Shown here piece after piece: positions 16,257 to 25,598 of a DNA stretch of 64,000 nucleotides (positions are counted from its first letter, which is position 1; each line of letters starts with the position of its first letter). A program made the position numbers and the translations under genes. Source of the DNA: Lachnospiraceae bacterium MC2017. Lineage in GTDB: Bacteria > Bacillota > Clostridia > Lachnospirales > Lachnospiraceae. The notes under the pieces were generated by a model. That model saw only the letters and a list, made by a program, of their open reading frames with translations. It was not told the origin of the DNA and did no database searches. The stretch covers positions 1 through 64,000 of the forward strand of contig JNJK01000008.1 of NCBI GenBank assembly GCA_000701625.1, in the 5' to 3' direction.

Positions 16257-16975
16257 GGTTCTATCACAATTACACCAATGTTATCACGACCGCCATTTTC
16301 ATTGGCCGCATTGATCAATGCCTCTGTCTTGCTGACAACATCTCCCTCTCGGTCCATGATCATTCTCATATCCTGATCTTCAACCATATTGGATAATCCA
16401 TCAGTACACATAAGCACAGTATCCCCTTCCCGAAGTTTCAAGTCAAAGAAATCAACTTTCAGGTCTTCAACTGCACCTATCGCTCTTGTAATTATATTTT
16501 TATCCGGATGAACTCTTGCTTCATATCGGTCTAATTTACCTGCAAGAACCATTTCCTCTACCAATGAATGATCTCTGGTGATCTGAACAATATCATCATT
16601 CACCAGATAAAGCCGGCTGTCACCGACATTTGCGACATAGAGATACCCATCAACTATTGTCGCTACAACAATGGTCGTTCCCATTCCTTCATAGTCTGGA
16701 TTCTTCCGCGCTTCACGGATCAGTGCAAGATTTGCTTTTTCAATCGCACTTCTTATGATTTTGATTGGATTATCTTGATCCGAACTGGTAATCTCACGAA
16801 CGACAAACTTTGTCGTAAAAGAAGAAGCGTAATCGCCGGCATTATGACCACCCATGCCGTCGGCCACTATAAACAGATTCGGGAGTTTTCCGACCGATGT
16901 CTCAGACGTATAGACATAGTCCTGATTGACCTGTCTTTTTCTGCCCACGTCCGTTGCAGAAAATGTTTTCAGCAT
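16244..16975 (-). CDS. prpC: PP2C-family protein phosphatase
   Basis: A 243-residue metal-dependent Ser/Thr phosphatase, the counterpart of PrkC. Family metal ligands are seen in DVGRKRQVNQD, VADGMGGHNAGD, ANVGDSRLYL, LMCTDGLSNMVED and GGRDNIGVIVI. It starts inside the end of rlmN (overlap of seven bases), so the two are translationally coupled. It should dephosphorylate PrkC and its substrates, in the cytoplasm. The stop codon falls inside a repeated intergenic motif. Confidence 0.96.
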   Translation of the reverse strand: MLKTFSATDVGRKRQVNQDYVYTSETSVGKLPNLFIVADGMGGHNAGDYASSFTTKFVVREITSSDQDNPIKIIRSAIEKANLALIREARKNPDYEGMGTTIVVATIVDGYLYVANVGDSRLYLVNDDIVQITRDHSLVEEMVLAGKLDRYEARVHPDKNIITRAIGAVEDLKVDFFDLKLREGDTVLMCTDGLSNMVEDQDMRMIMDREGDVVSKTEALINAANENGGRDNIGVIVIEPFVL

Positions 16976-18015
16976 GAAACGTGTTCCTCCATGTGTTTCC
17001 TCCGGAGCTGCCCACAGGCGCCATCGATATCTTTCCCCATTTCCCTTCTAATAGTAACATTAATTCTGTTTTTTTCAAGTTTCGATTTAAAGCGCTGAAT
17101 CCGCTCTGCATCTGACCTTACAAAAGATCTTTCCTTTATCGGATTAACGGGGATCAGATTCACGTGCGCATTAAGCCCCGAAATAAGTGCTATAAGCTCT
17201 TCCGCTTCTGTATCAGAATCATTTTCCCCTGCAGTCAAAGCATACTCGAATGTGATCCTTCGTCCAGTCTTTTCAAAATAATATTTACACGCCGGAATCA
17301 CCTCAGACAGAGAATACTTATTTGCTATAGGCATCAGCTTTCTTCTTTTTTCATCAGTCGGTGCGTGAAGCGAAAGCGCAAGTGTTATTTCAAAACCCTC
17401 ATCTGCAAGCCTATACATCTGTGGAACAAGACCGCAAGTACTTACAGTGATATGCCTGCCACTGATATTTAAGCCATTTTCGTCAGTTATCATCCTGATA
17501 AACTTAACGAGGTTATCATAATTATCGAGCGGTTCGCCGCTGCCCATGACAACTATATTACTTACTCTGATGCCCATCTCGCTCTGAATCTTGTACACTT
17601 CATCCAGCATTTCTCCAGGCGTAAGCGAACGGACACAACCATCAAGTGTTGATGCACAAAATCTGCATCCCATTTTACAGCCAACCTGTGACGAGATGCA
17701 TACGGATGCCCAGTCCTTATATTTCATCCATACACTTTCGATAACATTTCCATCATCCAAGCCGAACAAAAACTTTCTAGTTCCATCAATCTCCGACACT
17801 TGAACATCTACTACTTCCAAGGAAATCATCTTAAATTCTTCTGCCAGCCTGCTTCTTAAGCCTTTAGGCAGATTTGTCATATCATCAAGCGAGCGCGCAA
17901 GCTTAACATGCATCCAGTCATAGAGCTGACGTGCACGAAACTTTTTTTCTCCAAGCGATAAGATTACTTCTGTAAGTTCATCGATTGTCAGTGATTTTAG
18001 ATCCCTTTTTGTCAT
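16969..18015 (-). CDS. rlmN: 23S rRNA/tRNA adenine-C2 methyltransferase RlmN
   Basis: A 348-residue radical-SAM enzyme that methylates C2 of adenosine 2503 in 23S rRNA and A37 of some tRNAs. The cluster motif C-x3-C-x2-C appears in CKMGCRFCAST; GSGEPLDNYD and STCGLVPQM follow, and the second catalytic Cys is in GACGQL near the C terminus. The length is typical. It lies between rsmB and prpC, a conserved Firmicute order. Confidence 0.97.
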   Translation of the reverse strand: MTKRDLKSLTIDELTEVILSLGEKKFRARQLYDWMHVKLARSLDDMTNLPKGLRSRLAEEFKMISLEVVDVQVSEIDGTRKFLFGLDDGNVIESVWMKYKDWASVCISSQVGCKMGCRFCASTLDGCVRSLTPGEMLDEVYKIQSEMGIRVSNIVVMGSGEPLDNYDNLVKFIRMITDENGLNISGRHITVSTCGLVPQMYRLADEGFEITLALSLHAPTDEKRRKLMPIANKYSLSEVIPACKYYFEKTGRRITFEYALTAGENDSDTEAEELIALISGLNAHVNLIPVNPIKERSFVRSDAERIQRFKSKLEKNRINVTIRREMGKDIDGACGQLRRKHMEEHVSC

Positions 18016-18048
18016 ATATTTCCTTTACTGTATACGGTAACCAGAAGA

Positions 18049-19380
18049 TCACATTTTTCGGAATGACGCTGCATAAAACCCATCCGATCCGCCCGGCGAA
18101 GGAATATACATCCTTTCAGCCTCCGGTACCAACCCAAGCTCAGTTTCTATCCATTTTTTCTGTTCTGTACTTTCCTCATGAGTAATCGTACATGTAGAAA
18201 AAATAAGCCTACCGCCTTTTTTTAGATATGAAACAGAATTCTTTAATATACTTCTCTGAAGCTCAGCAAGTGCTGCGATGTCTTCCGGTTTAACGCGGTA
18301 TTTCAATTCATTTTTTCTGCCCATTACGCCAAGTCCGGAACATGGCAGATCACAGATCAATATATCTGCAGTATTATCTGACTCCTCATCATGAACACAT
18401 GCATCCATAACAACCGCATCAAGATTTTCCAATCCCAAACGATCTCTATTTTCAAGAATTCTGTCTATCTTTCTATCTGATATATCGCGCGCCTCAACTG
18501 TTCCACGATCTTTTAACAATTCTGCCACATGACAGGATTTTCCTCCTGGTGCTGCGCAAACATCGATCACACGGAGAGTTCGAGGAAGATCAGGCACGTC
18601 TGTGACATTATATATTTCCTGCGCATTTGAAAAATCACCCGATGCAAATTCCCCGACTGTCATGGAACTTATATCCTGAACCGAAAAAAGACCTTCAGAA
18701 AACTCCGGCATACGGTCAATTGCCTCGAAGTCCGAAACCTCAAATGCTCCTCTGTGCTCCGGTATTTTCCTTACGCTAATACCACCTGAAACGAGCCTTT
18801 TTTCCAATTCTTCAGGTGTTATCAACGCTGTATTGGTACGTATATAGACCGGTCTGCTTTCCAATGATGCCCGAAAAATATCTTCTGCTTTTTCAACTCC
18901 AAATTCCTCAATAAACCGCTCTGTGATCCACTTTGGCATGGAGTACTTTATGGAAAGATCTGAAAGACCTTCAATATCCACAGGATTTCTGATCATATTT
19001 CTCAAAATTCCATTAACAAACCCCGAAAGGCCATTCATGTGACGTTTTCGTACGAGTTTCACTGCCTCGTTACAAACTGCGCTTTGCGGCACATGAGTCA
19101 TGAATAATAGCTGAAACACGCCCATTCTAAGAACTTCTCGGATGACCGGTTTCATTTTTGCCGTCTTAACGCGGGAAAAGCGGTCGATCACATAATCTAA
19201 TGTGATCCGCCGCTCCAGCGTGCCTTCCGTAAGTTTTTTTATAAATGCACGATCCCGTGTATCAAGATATCCATAACGATCAAGAACTGACCTTATGTAT
19301 TCCCCTGCTTTAACCTCATCTTTTTCCGTTTCGATGAGAATATCCAGAGCAACTGCCCTGAGATTTATATTATCAGTCAT
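18049..19380 (-). CDS. rsmB: 16S rRNA m5C967 methyltransferase RsmB
   Basis: A 443-residue SAM-dependent methyltransferase. The N-terminal NusB-like RNA-binding domain (about 5-140) precedes the Rossmann methyltransferase domain, with the SAM-binding VCAAPGGKSCH, the PCSGLG motif and the catalytic Cys in STCTITHEE. Start ATG 19380 was chosen because it has GGAGG upstream and the normal N terminus; a longer reading extends through the previous gene. It overlaps the zinc-protease gene by eight bases. Confidence 0.96.
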   Translation of the reverse strand: MTDNINLRAVALDILIETEKDEVKAGEYIRSVLDRYGYLDTRDRAFIKKLTEGTLERRITLDYVIDRFSRVKTAKMKPVIREVLRMGVFQLLFMTHVPQSAVCNEAVKLVRKRHMNGLSGFVNGILRNMIRNPVDIEGLSDLSIKYSMPKWITERFIEEFGVEKAEDIFRASLESRPVYIRTNTALITPEELEKRLVSGGISVRKIPEHRGAFEVSDFEAIDRMPEFSEGLFSVQDISSMTVGEFASGDFSNAQEIYNVTDVPDLPRTLRVIDVCAAPGGKSCHVAELLKDRGTVEARDISDRKIDRILENRDRLGLENLDAVVMDACVHDEESDNTADILICDLPCSGLGVMGRKNELKYRVKPEDIAALAELQRSILKNSVSYLKKGGRLIFSTCTITHEESTEQKKWIETELGLVPEAERMYIPSPGGSDGFYAASFRKM

Positions 19381-20095
19381 CCCTTCTGTTTCCTCCGAAA
19401 AGAATAACAAGGCGTAAAAGCTGAAGAGCTGATGCTGCCGCTGCCGCCACATAAGTAAGCGCCGCTGCCGTAAGCACCTCGCGTGTCATTTTTAGTTCTT
19501 CCGGATAAAGTATCCTCTCTTGTTCCAAAATTGCCAACGCTCTGCGGCTTGCATTAAATTCTACAGGAAGTGTGACAAGCTGAAAAAGAACAGCAAATGA
19601 AAACAGCCATATTCCAATTGTTATGAGAGTCTGTCCAAATCCTCCTCTTGCAGCCCCGAGAAAAAATCCGATCATGATGAGCGGAAAACTCACAGTAGAT
19701 CCGAAATTTGCAACCGGAAGGATAGCTGCTCTAAGAGACAGCGGGAAATATCCCTCAGCGTGCTGTAATGCATGACCACACTCATGTGCTGCTACACCTA
19801 TCGATGCCACTGAACTGGACGCATATGTAGCATCAGAAAGATTCAAAGTTTTATTTATCGGGTTAAAGTTATCCGTAAGATTACCACCTATATGACGCAC
19901 CTGCACATCAAGTATATTATTTTTCCTAAGTATCTGAGAGGCCGCCTCAGCACCTGAAATACCTGTTGACGATCGTACTCTTGAATATTTCTCAAACGTC
20001 GATTTAACCTTTGCTGATGCCACCATAGACAAAACAAGCCCTATCAATACAAGAATATAGGTCGGATCAAACATCATATATGGACTAAAATACAT
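19373..20095 (-). CDS. membrane zinc metallopeptidase (YugP family)
   Basis: A 240-residue integral membrane protein of the Zn_peptidase_2 family (YugP-like). Hydrophobic segments are visible near residues 10-27, 118-140, 145-170 and 205-225. The zinc motif is HECGH within AAHECGHALQHAE, with the downstream Glu in PVEFNASRRAL, which matches the family's conserved metal-ligand region. It lies in the fmt-rsmB interval, its usual neighbourhood in Clostridia. The physiological substrate is unknown; membrane protein quality control is often suggested for the family. Confidence 0.88.
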   Translation of the reverse strand: MYFSPYMMFDPTYILVLIGLVLSMVASAKVKSTFEKYSRVRSSTGISGAEAASQILRKNNILDVQVRHIGGNLTDNFNPINKTLNLSDATYASSSVASIGVAAHECGHALQHAEGYFPLSLRAAILPVANFGSTVSFPLIMIGFFLGAARGGFGQTLITIGIWLFSFAVLFQLVTLPVEFNASRRALAILEQERILYPEELKMTREVLTAAALTYVAAAAASALQLLRLVILFGGNRRDD

Positions 20096-20201
20096 ACTAA
20101 ATCCTCCTCGAAAGGAATTTTCATTTTTATCAGACTATCACAAAAATCTGAATTATTTATGTATTAATTCATAAAACACGATTAAATCACATATCACAAC
20201 C

Positions 20202-21134
20202 CTACTTACCTAAAATAGTTCCCTTTGCCAACGGGTTTCCAAGCAGAAAGTCGTGTGTTGTCATTCTCTTTTTTCCATTTTTCTGAAGCGAAAGCACCTT
20301 TAGCTGCCCTTTAGCACAGGAAACCGTGAAATAATCCTTTGATACATCTGTGATCACGCCAGCATCACTTTCACTGTCTTCCGTTACAACTTCTGTCTCC
20401 CAAAGCTTAAGCATTTCACCATCCAGCTTTGTATATGCACTCGGCCATGGATTAAGGGCTCTTACCAGACGTTCGATATTTTCCGCAGATTCAGAAAAAT
20501 CAATATAACCCAGTTCCTTCTTTAACATCTTTGCATACGAAGAACAACTGTCATCCTGCTTTATTGGTGTAATATTGCCTCTCTCTATCTCGGAAATAGT
20601 CTCGACGCAAAGAGTTGCACCAGTTTCCGCAAGTTTGTCAAAAAGGGAACCACCCGTTTCCGTCGACAAGATAGGTACTTCTCTCTGCGTAAGGATGTCT
20701 CCCGTATCAAGACCTTCATTCATCTGCATTATAGTTACACCTGTCTTTTCTTCGCCATCAATTATCGACCACTGAATAGGTGCTGCACCGCGATATTTAG
20801 GAAGCAGGGAAGCATGAACATTTATGCATCCGTATTTAGGGAGTTCAAGAATTTCCTTTGATAAGATCTGTCCAAAAGCTGCAACAACTATGATATCAGG
20901 TTCTTCTTCCCTGAGTCTCATAACTGCCTCATCCTCTTTAACCTTTTCAGGCTGAAAAACAGGTATATCATGTCTCAGCGCACACTCTTTTACCGGAGGC
21001 ATTGAAACTGCTTTTCCACGCCCCTTTACACGATCAGGCTGTGTTACAACCAATGAAACTTCATGTCCTGCATCTACCAGTGCATCTAATGTACCGACAG
21101 CAAAATCAGGTGTTCCCATAAAGATAATCTTCAT
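20202..21134 (-). CDS. fmt: methionyl-tRNA formyltransferase
   Basis: A 310-residue enzyme that formylates initiator Met-tRNA with 10-formyl-THF. The hydrolase domain shows IIFMGTPDFAV, VVTQPDRVKGRGK, the catalytic region NVHASLLPKYRGAAPIQWSI and the late Asp in GLDTGDIL. The C-terminal OB-like tRNA-binding domain starts near residue 205. ATG 21134 was chosen over a GTG at 21143 because it gives the conserved start and a GAGG-containing site. It follows def by five bases, coupling formylation and deformylation. Confidence 0.96.
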   Translation of the reverse strand: MKIIFMGTPDFAVGTLDALVDAGHEVSLVVTQPDRVKGRGKAVSMPPVKECALRHDIPVFQPEKVKEDEAVMRLREEEPDIIVVAAFGQILSKEILELPKYGCINVHASLLPKYRGAAPIQWSIIDGEEKTGVTIMQMNEGLDTGDILTQREVPILSTETGGSLFDKLAETGATLCVETISEIERGNITPIKQDDSCSSYAKMLKKELGYIDFSESAENIERLVRALNPWPSAYTKLDGEMLKLWETEVVTEDSESDAGVITDVSKDYFTVSCAKGQLKVLSLQKNGKKRMTTHDFLLGNPLAKGTILGK

Positions 21135-21139
21135 GTATT

Positions 21140-21616
21140 TCACTCTTCCTCTTCAAGCTCATCGTTGTCGTGAAGTTCGCCCTCTACCTTTTCTACATAA
21201 AGATGGCCTTCAAGATGATCCACCTCATGGCAGATACAACGAGCAAGTAATTCTGTTCCTTCAAGCTCCGCCGGCTGCATGTTTTCATCCAGAAAAACGA
21301 CTTTTGCATAATTCGGACGTGTAACCATACCAAATTTCCCCGGAACGGAAAGACATCCTTCGCTTCCTGTCTGCTCTCCACTTGTTTCGACAATCTTAGG
21401 ATTGATAAGCACATGCGGATCATCTCCACAGTCGATAACAACAATATTTTTAAGTATTCCCACCTGAGGTGCTGCAAGACCTACTCCATTTGATTCATAC
21501 AGAGTGTCAAACATATCACTTATCAGCTCTCTGATCCTCGGTGTCATTTCCTTTACATCCTTACACTTCTTATTAAGGATATCATCTCCGATTGTTCTGA
21601 TCTGTCTTAATGCCAT
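21140..21616 (-). CDS. def: peptide deformylase
   Basis: A 158-residue metalloenzyme that removes the formyl group from nascent chains. All three family motifs are present: GVGLAAPQVGI, EGCLSVPG (metal-binding Cys) and CHEVDHLEGHLY (two His ligands and the catalytic Glu). A short acidic tail follows. It lies between priA and fmt, as in many Firmicutes. Confidence 0.97.
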   Translation of the reverse strand: MALRQIRTIGDDILNKKCKDVKEMTPRIRELISDMFDTLYESNGVGLAAPQVGILKNIVVIDCGDDPHVLINPKIVETSGEQTGSEGCLSVPGKFGMVTRPNYAKVVFLDENMQPAELEGTELLARCICHEVDHLEGHLYVEKVEGELHDNDELEEEE

Positions 21617-21643
21617 TCTTATTATTCCTCAATTACTTTCATT

Positions 21644-23866
21644 TTACATAGGATCAAAGTCAAACTGTACCTGCGTACTTCCCGTTGGATTTTCCCGCCG
21701 CCAGTTTTCCAATATATCCTTATCATCTGCCAGCACTTCCATATCTGCATGTCTTATATAAAAAACATTGCGGTAAGTATCTTTAATCTTCCATATGGAA
21801 TCCTGTGCCGGTCCAATTACCATTCCGATGCCAGAGGATTTTACCACATTTGCCATATCGGATGCCATAGCCATACTGTGATCCGGATTTCTGTCTTCAA
21901 CAAGTACTTTCAACATGTGTGATACCGGCGGATATCCCATCAGGCTACGGTACCCTATTTCCTCAGCGTAAAAATCATTATAATCCTGACGTGCCGCTGC
22001 GGCAACACTGTAATGCTCAGGAGAATATGTCTGGATAACGACTTCTCCCGGTCTGTCTGCTCTGCCGGCTCTTCCTGCTGCCTGCGTTAAAAGCTGAAAA
22101 GTTCTTTCCCCTGCTCTGTAATCATTTGCATATAGCGATAAATCTGCCGCAAGAACTCCGACCAATGTTACTTTCGGAAAATCATGACCTTTTACTATCA
22201 TCTGCGTTCCGATAAGGATATCTGCCTCTTCATTTGAAAATGCCGATAAGATCTTCTCGTATCCGCCCTTCTCTTTAGTAGTATCTGCATCCATTCTTAA
22301 AACACGGGCCTCAGGAAATAGTCCATGAACCATTTCTTCAACCTGTTCAGTTCCTGCTCTCATTCCTCCCACATATTTAGAACCACAGTTAGGACATTTA
22401 TGTATCATCGGTGTCTCATATCCGCAGTAATGACACACCAGACGATTTCTCCCATGCAATGAAAGAGACACATCGCAATGAGGACATTTCATTACTTCAC
22501 CGCATTTTCTACAGCTAACAAATCCGGCAAAGCCCCTCCTGTTAAGGAAAAGCATGATCTGTTCTTTATTTTTCAGTCGTTCTATGATCTTTGAACTCAG
22601 AACATCTGAAAACATACTGCGATTTCCCTTAACAAGTTCTTCTCTAAGATCTGCCACATGAACCGACGGAAGTCCTGTATCAGAAATCCTGTCCTTAATT
22701 TCATAAAGCCGGTATTCTCCGCGCTTTGCATGATAAAAAGAATCCACAGAAGGAGTTGCACTACCAAAAACCAATGCCGCGTTTGCAAGTCTTGCCCTTT
22801 CAAGCGCAACCTCACGCGCATGATATTTAGGCATATTTTCTGCTTTATAGCTGCCTTCATGCTCTTCATCGATTATTATCATCCCAAGATCCGGAAATGG
22901 TGTAAATAACGCAGATCTCGGACCTATCATGATGTCTATCTCACCATCTTTCGCTCTGCAGAACTGATCATATCTTTCCCCCGCTGACAATTTGGAATGA
23001 AGATACGAAACTCTCGAACCAAACCTGGCACAAAACCTCATCACTGTCTGAAATGTCAGAGCAATTTCAGGAATAAGAACGATCGCCTGTTTTCCATCCC
23101 TGAGCACCTCTGAGATCATCTCCATATAAACTTCCGTCTTACCGGAACCGGTAACACCAAATAACAGTGAAGGTTCCCGTAAACCCATACGATAGTTTTT
23201 CACAAAGTCATCAACTATCCCCTGCTGGGTTAATGTCAGCTTACACACTTTTTTTCGCGTATTTTCCGCAGTCCCGGGATTCCTATAGTCTCTTTCCACA
23301 CTCAGGCGTACAAGTTTTTGTTCTTCCAACCTGTGTATCACTGCCGCACTGACATTTAGTTTTTCTCTTAAAAGAGTGAGATCCATCTCACCGCAGGATG
23401 CCAGTGCAGATAACAGTCTTGCCTGAGCAGTCCGGTGCTTTCTGTCACACTCTTCAGCGATCTCTTCAGCCTCAGCCGATGTGATCAGTAATTCAACCGT
23501 TTTCTTTTCTTTTGGACGTATTACTTTTTTTACCGGAAAAACAACACGGAGTGATTGTATCAGTGTCCCTCCATAATGTCGTTTCATCCATATCGCAAGC
23601 CTTATCAGCTGATCTTCCGCACCGGCCTCACCTATTCCCGATGAGAGCCCTATTATTTCCTTCATTTTTTCCGGCGGAAACTCAGCTTTATCAGTAATAT
23701 TGATCAAGTATCCTTTTATGATACGATCAGCTTTTCCAAAAGGTATTTCTACCCTTGCGCCCAAATAAAGCTCGTCCCTTAGGAATTCCGGAACTTTGTA
23801 CTGAAAAGGACGATCCAGTTTCTCATTTGAAATTTCAATGATAACATCTCCGTAAAGACCCTGCAT
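21644..23866 (-). CDS. priA: primosomal protein N' (replication restart helicase PriA)
   Basis: A 740-residue superfamily 2 helicase that reloads the replisome at repaired forks. It has an N-terminal 3'-DNA-binding domain, a winged helix, Walker A GVTGSGKTEVY, the DEEH box in IIIDEEHEGSYK, and a zinc-binding insertion with paired Cys motifs (CRKCG, CPHC, CHYCG, CPNCG) placing two zinc ions. Motifs V and VI (GTQMIVKGHDFPKV, QAAGRAGR) follow. ATG 23866 is preceded by GAGGAG. It starts 25 bases after murE ends. Confidence 0.96.
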   Translation of the reverse strand: MQGLYGDVIIEISNEKLDRPFQYKVPEFLRDELYLGARVEIPFGKADRIIKGYLINITDKAEFPPEKMKEIIGLSSGIGEAGAEDQLIRLAIWMKRHYGGTLIQSLRVVFPVKKVIRPKEKKTVELLITSAEAEEIAEECDRKHRTAQARLLSALASCGEMDLTLLREKLNVSAAVIHRLEEQKLVRLSVERDYRNPGTAENTRKKVCKLTLTQQGIVDDFVKNYRMGLREPSLLFGVTGSGKTEVYMEMISEVLRDGKQAIVLIPEIALTFQTVMRFCARFGSRVSYLHSKLSAGERYDQFCRAKDGEIDIMIGPRSALFTPFPDLGMIIIDEEHEGSYKAENMPKYHAREVALERARLANAALVFGSATPSVDSFYHAKRGEYRLYEIKDRISDTGLPSVHVADLREELVKGNRSMFSDVLSSKIIERLKNKEQIMLFLNRRGFAGFVSCRKCGEVMKCPHCDVSLSLHGRNRLVCHYCGYETPMIHKCPNCGSKYVGGMRAGTEQVEEMVHGLFPEARVLRMDADTTKEKGGYEKILSAFSNEEADILIGTQMIVKGHDFPKVTLVGVLAADLSLYANDYRAGERTFQLLTQAAGRAGRADRPGEVVIQTYSPEHYSVAAAARQDYNDFYAEEIGYRSLMGYPPVSHMLKVLVEDRNPDHSMAMASDMANVVKSSGIGMVIGPAQDSIWKIKDTYRNVFYIRHADMEVLADDKDILENWRRENPTGSTQVQFDFDPM

Positions 23867-23891
23867 CAAACTCCTCTTTTATGGTGATCAA

Positions 23892-25373
23892 TTACGCCTT
23901 TTTATCTTCTTCAAGGATTTCGTGGATCAGCACTCTCTCATCCATCGGGTGCTTTACTCCTTCGATCTCCTGATAATCCTCATGTCCCTTGCCCGCAAGG
24001 ATTATGAGATCCCCGGGCTGTCCATTATGTATCGCATAAGCGATAGCTTCTTTACGATCCTGTATCTTAATATATTTTCCTTCTGTTTTAAGGATTCCTG
24101 TTTCGATATCATTCATAATATCAGCAGGTTCCTCAAATCGCGGATTATCCGAAGTAATGATCGTAAAGTCTGCAAGCTTTCCTGATACCTCACCCATTTC
24201 ATACCTGCGGAGTTTTGAACGATTTCCTCCACATCCAAAGACGCATACCAGACGCCCCGGATCATATTCTCTTAATGAAGTTAGAAGACTCTCCAGTGCC
24301 ATTGCATTATGCGCATAGTCAATTATAAGGCTAAAGGAATCCGAAACCGGTACAGCCTCTATCCTTCCTCTGACATGAGCTGTCTTTAATGCTGTCTTAA
24401 GCTGCTCATCAGACACATTAAAGTTCAGACATATAGCAGAAGCACAAAGCGCATTATATACACTAAAGCTTCCTGGTGTGCCAACCTCAACATCCGGAAT
24501 ATCGTATGTTCCCTTTATATGGAACTTTACCCCAAGCTCACCTGGTGTCTTGATCAGTTCCGCATCTTCTGCACGAAGCTCTGCATCTTCTTTAAGACCG
24601 AATGTGCGGATCTCACAGGTATGATCTTTAAGCAACTCTTCCGTATGTGGATCATCACTATTAACGATACCCACACGGCACTGCTTAAATAACAGCCCCT
24701 TACAACGGAGATAATCATCAAAATCCTCATGCTCATTTGGACCAATATGATCCGGCTCAATATTTGTAAATACACCGTAATCAAATACAAATCCCTGCGT
24801 CCTGTGAAGCATCAGAGCCTGACTGGATACTTCCATAACAACTACATTGATACCTTCTTTTACCATCTCGGCAAACGTTTCCTGAAGAACATAGGACTCC
24901 GGTGTTGTGTTCTTTGCCGGAATATGTCTGTCACCTATTATTGTCTCGATAGTTCCGACAAGTCCTACATGATAACCTGCTTCTTCCAGTACTGCCTTTG
25001 TCAGATACGTAGTTGTTGTCTTTCCCTTTGTTCCTGTCACACCAATTACTGTCAGATGATCTACAGGATGTCCAAACCACGCTGCAGAAACAAATGCCAT
25101 TGCATAACGGGTATTTTCCACACGAATAACGACCGTATCAGAATTCGCCGGAATCTCTACATCTTTTTCCGTAAGAAGCACCCTTGCACCCTTATCGATA
25201 GCATCTGCTGCAAAATCATGACCATCAAAACGGGCTCCGGAAATACATATAAAAAGACATCCCGGTTCAACCTTTTTTGAATCATATATCACACTCGATA
25301 TTTCTGTTTCATCAACATTTCCGCGAACAACCTTATATTCAAGTCCGCCAAGAAGTTCTTTCAGGGTCTTCAT
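23892..25373 (-). CDS. murE: UDP-MurNAc-tripeptide synthetase MurE
   Basis: A 493-residue Mur ligase that adds the third residue of the peptidoglycan stem peptide. The ATP site is GVTGTKGKTTTTY; NTTPE binds the UDP-sugar substrate; DYAHN and the C-terminal DNPRFEEP follow. DNPR is the signature for meso-diaminopimelate rather than lysine, so the cell wall should be of the DAP type. It heads the priA-def-fmt block rather than sitting with other mur genes. Confidence 0.96.
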   Translation of the reverse strand: MKTLKELLGGLEYKVVRGNVDETEISSVIYDSKKVEPGCLFICISGARFDGHDFAADAIDKGARVLLTEKDVEIPANSDTVVIRVENTRYAMAFVSAAWFGHPVDHLTVIGVTGTKGKTTTTYLTKAVLEEAGYHVGLVGTIETIIGDRHIPAKNTTPESYVLQETFAEMVKEGINVVVMEVSSQALMLHRTQGFVFDYGVFTNIEPDHIGPNEHEDFDDYLRCKGLLFKQCRVGIVNSDDPHTEELLKDHTCEIRTFGLKEDAELRAEDAELIKTPGELGVKFHIKGTYDIPDVEVGTPGSFSVYNALCASAICLNFNVSDEQLKTALKTAHVRGRIEAVPVSDSFSLIIDYAHNAMALESLLTSLREYDPGRLVCVFGCGGNRSKLRRYEMGEVSGKLADFTIITSDNPRFEEPADIMNDIETGILKTEGKYIKIQDRKEAIAYAIHNGQPGDLIILAGKGHEDYQEIEGVKHPMDERVLIHEILEEDKKA

Positions 25374-25396
25374 TACAAGCCTCCTCTAAACGCCGG

Positions 25397-25425
25397 TTTA
25401 TATCCGATTCTATTTTCTTCGTCAT
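25397..25425 (-). promoter_or_regulatory. possible promoter of the murE-priA block
   Basis: On the minus strand: ATGACG (25420-25425, four of six consensus bases), 17-base spacer, TATAAA (25397-25402). About 17 bases after the start lies AGAGGAGG and the murE ATG. The match is moderate. Confidence 0.45.
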
Positions 25426-25498
25426 TCGAAAAATAGTTCTTTCAAAACAATTTATTATATCACACAGCCTAAAAAATAAAAGAAAAAAGCGTCTGACT

Positions 25499-25526
25499 TT
25501 CCAACGGAATTTCCTATAAGTTAAAA
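25499..25526 (-). repeat. copy 2 of a recurrent gene-end motif
   Basis: On the minus strand: CTTTTAACTTATAGGAAATT followed by CCGTTGGAA. It begins in the U-rich tail of the thiolase terminator. The core AACTTATAGGAAATT is shared exactly with 28755-28773 and with one or two changes at 16229-16256. TTCC-GTT-GGAA is a small dyad. Confidence 0.55.
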
Positions 25527-25585
25527 GAAAAAGAGTCCCGCAAGACCAAATGGATCAACCATCTGACCTACGGGACTTTTAACTT
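25519..25585 (-). terminator. terminator of the thiolase gene
   Basis: GTCCCG/CGGGAC inner arms and fully complementary outer arms AAGTTAAAAG (25519-25528) and CTTTTAACTT (25576-25585) enclose a loop. On the minus strand the 3' side is GACTCTTTTTCTTTT, a good U tract. It lies 14 bases beyond the thiolase stop and continues straight into the repeated motif. Confidence 0.8.
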
Positions 25586-25598
25586 GTTCTATGTTTAC

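Noticed and set aside
24729-25280. Plus-strand open frame of 183 codons opposite murE
   Set aside because: Cys/Tyr/Ile-rich antisense translation, no ribosome-binding site, overlaps conserved murE motifs.
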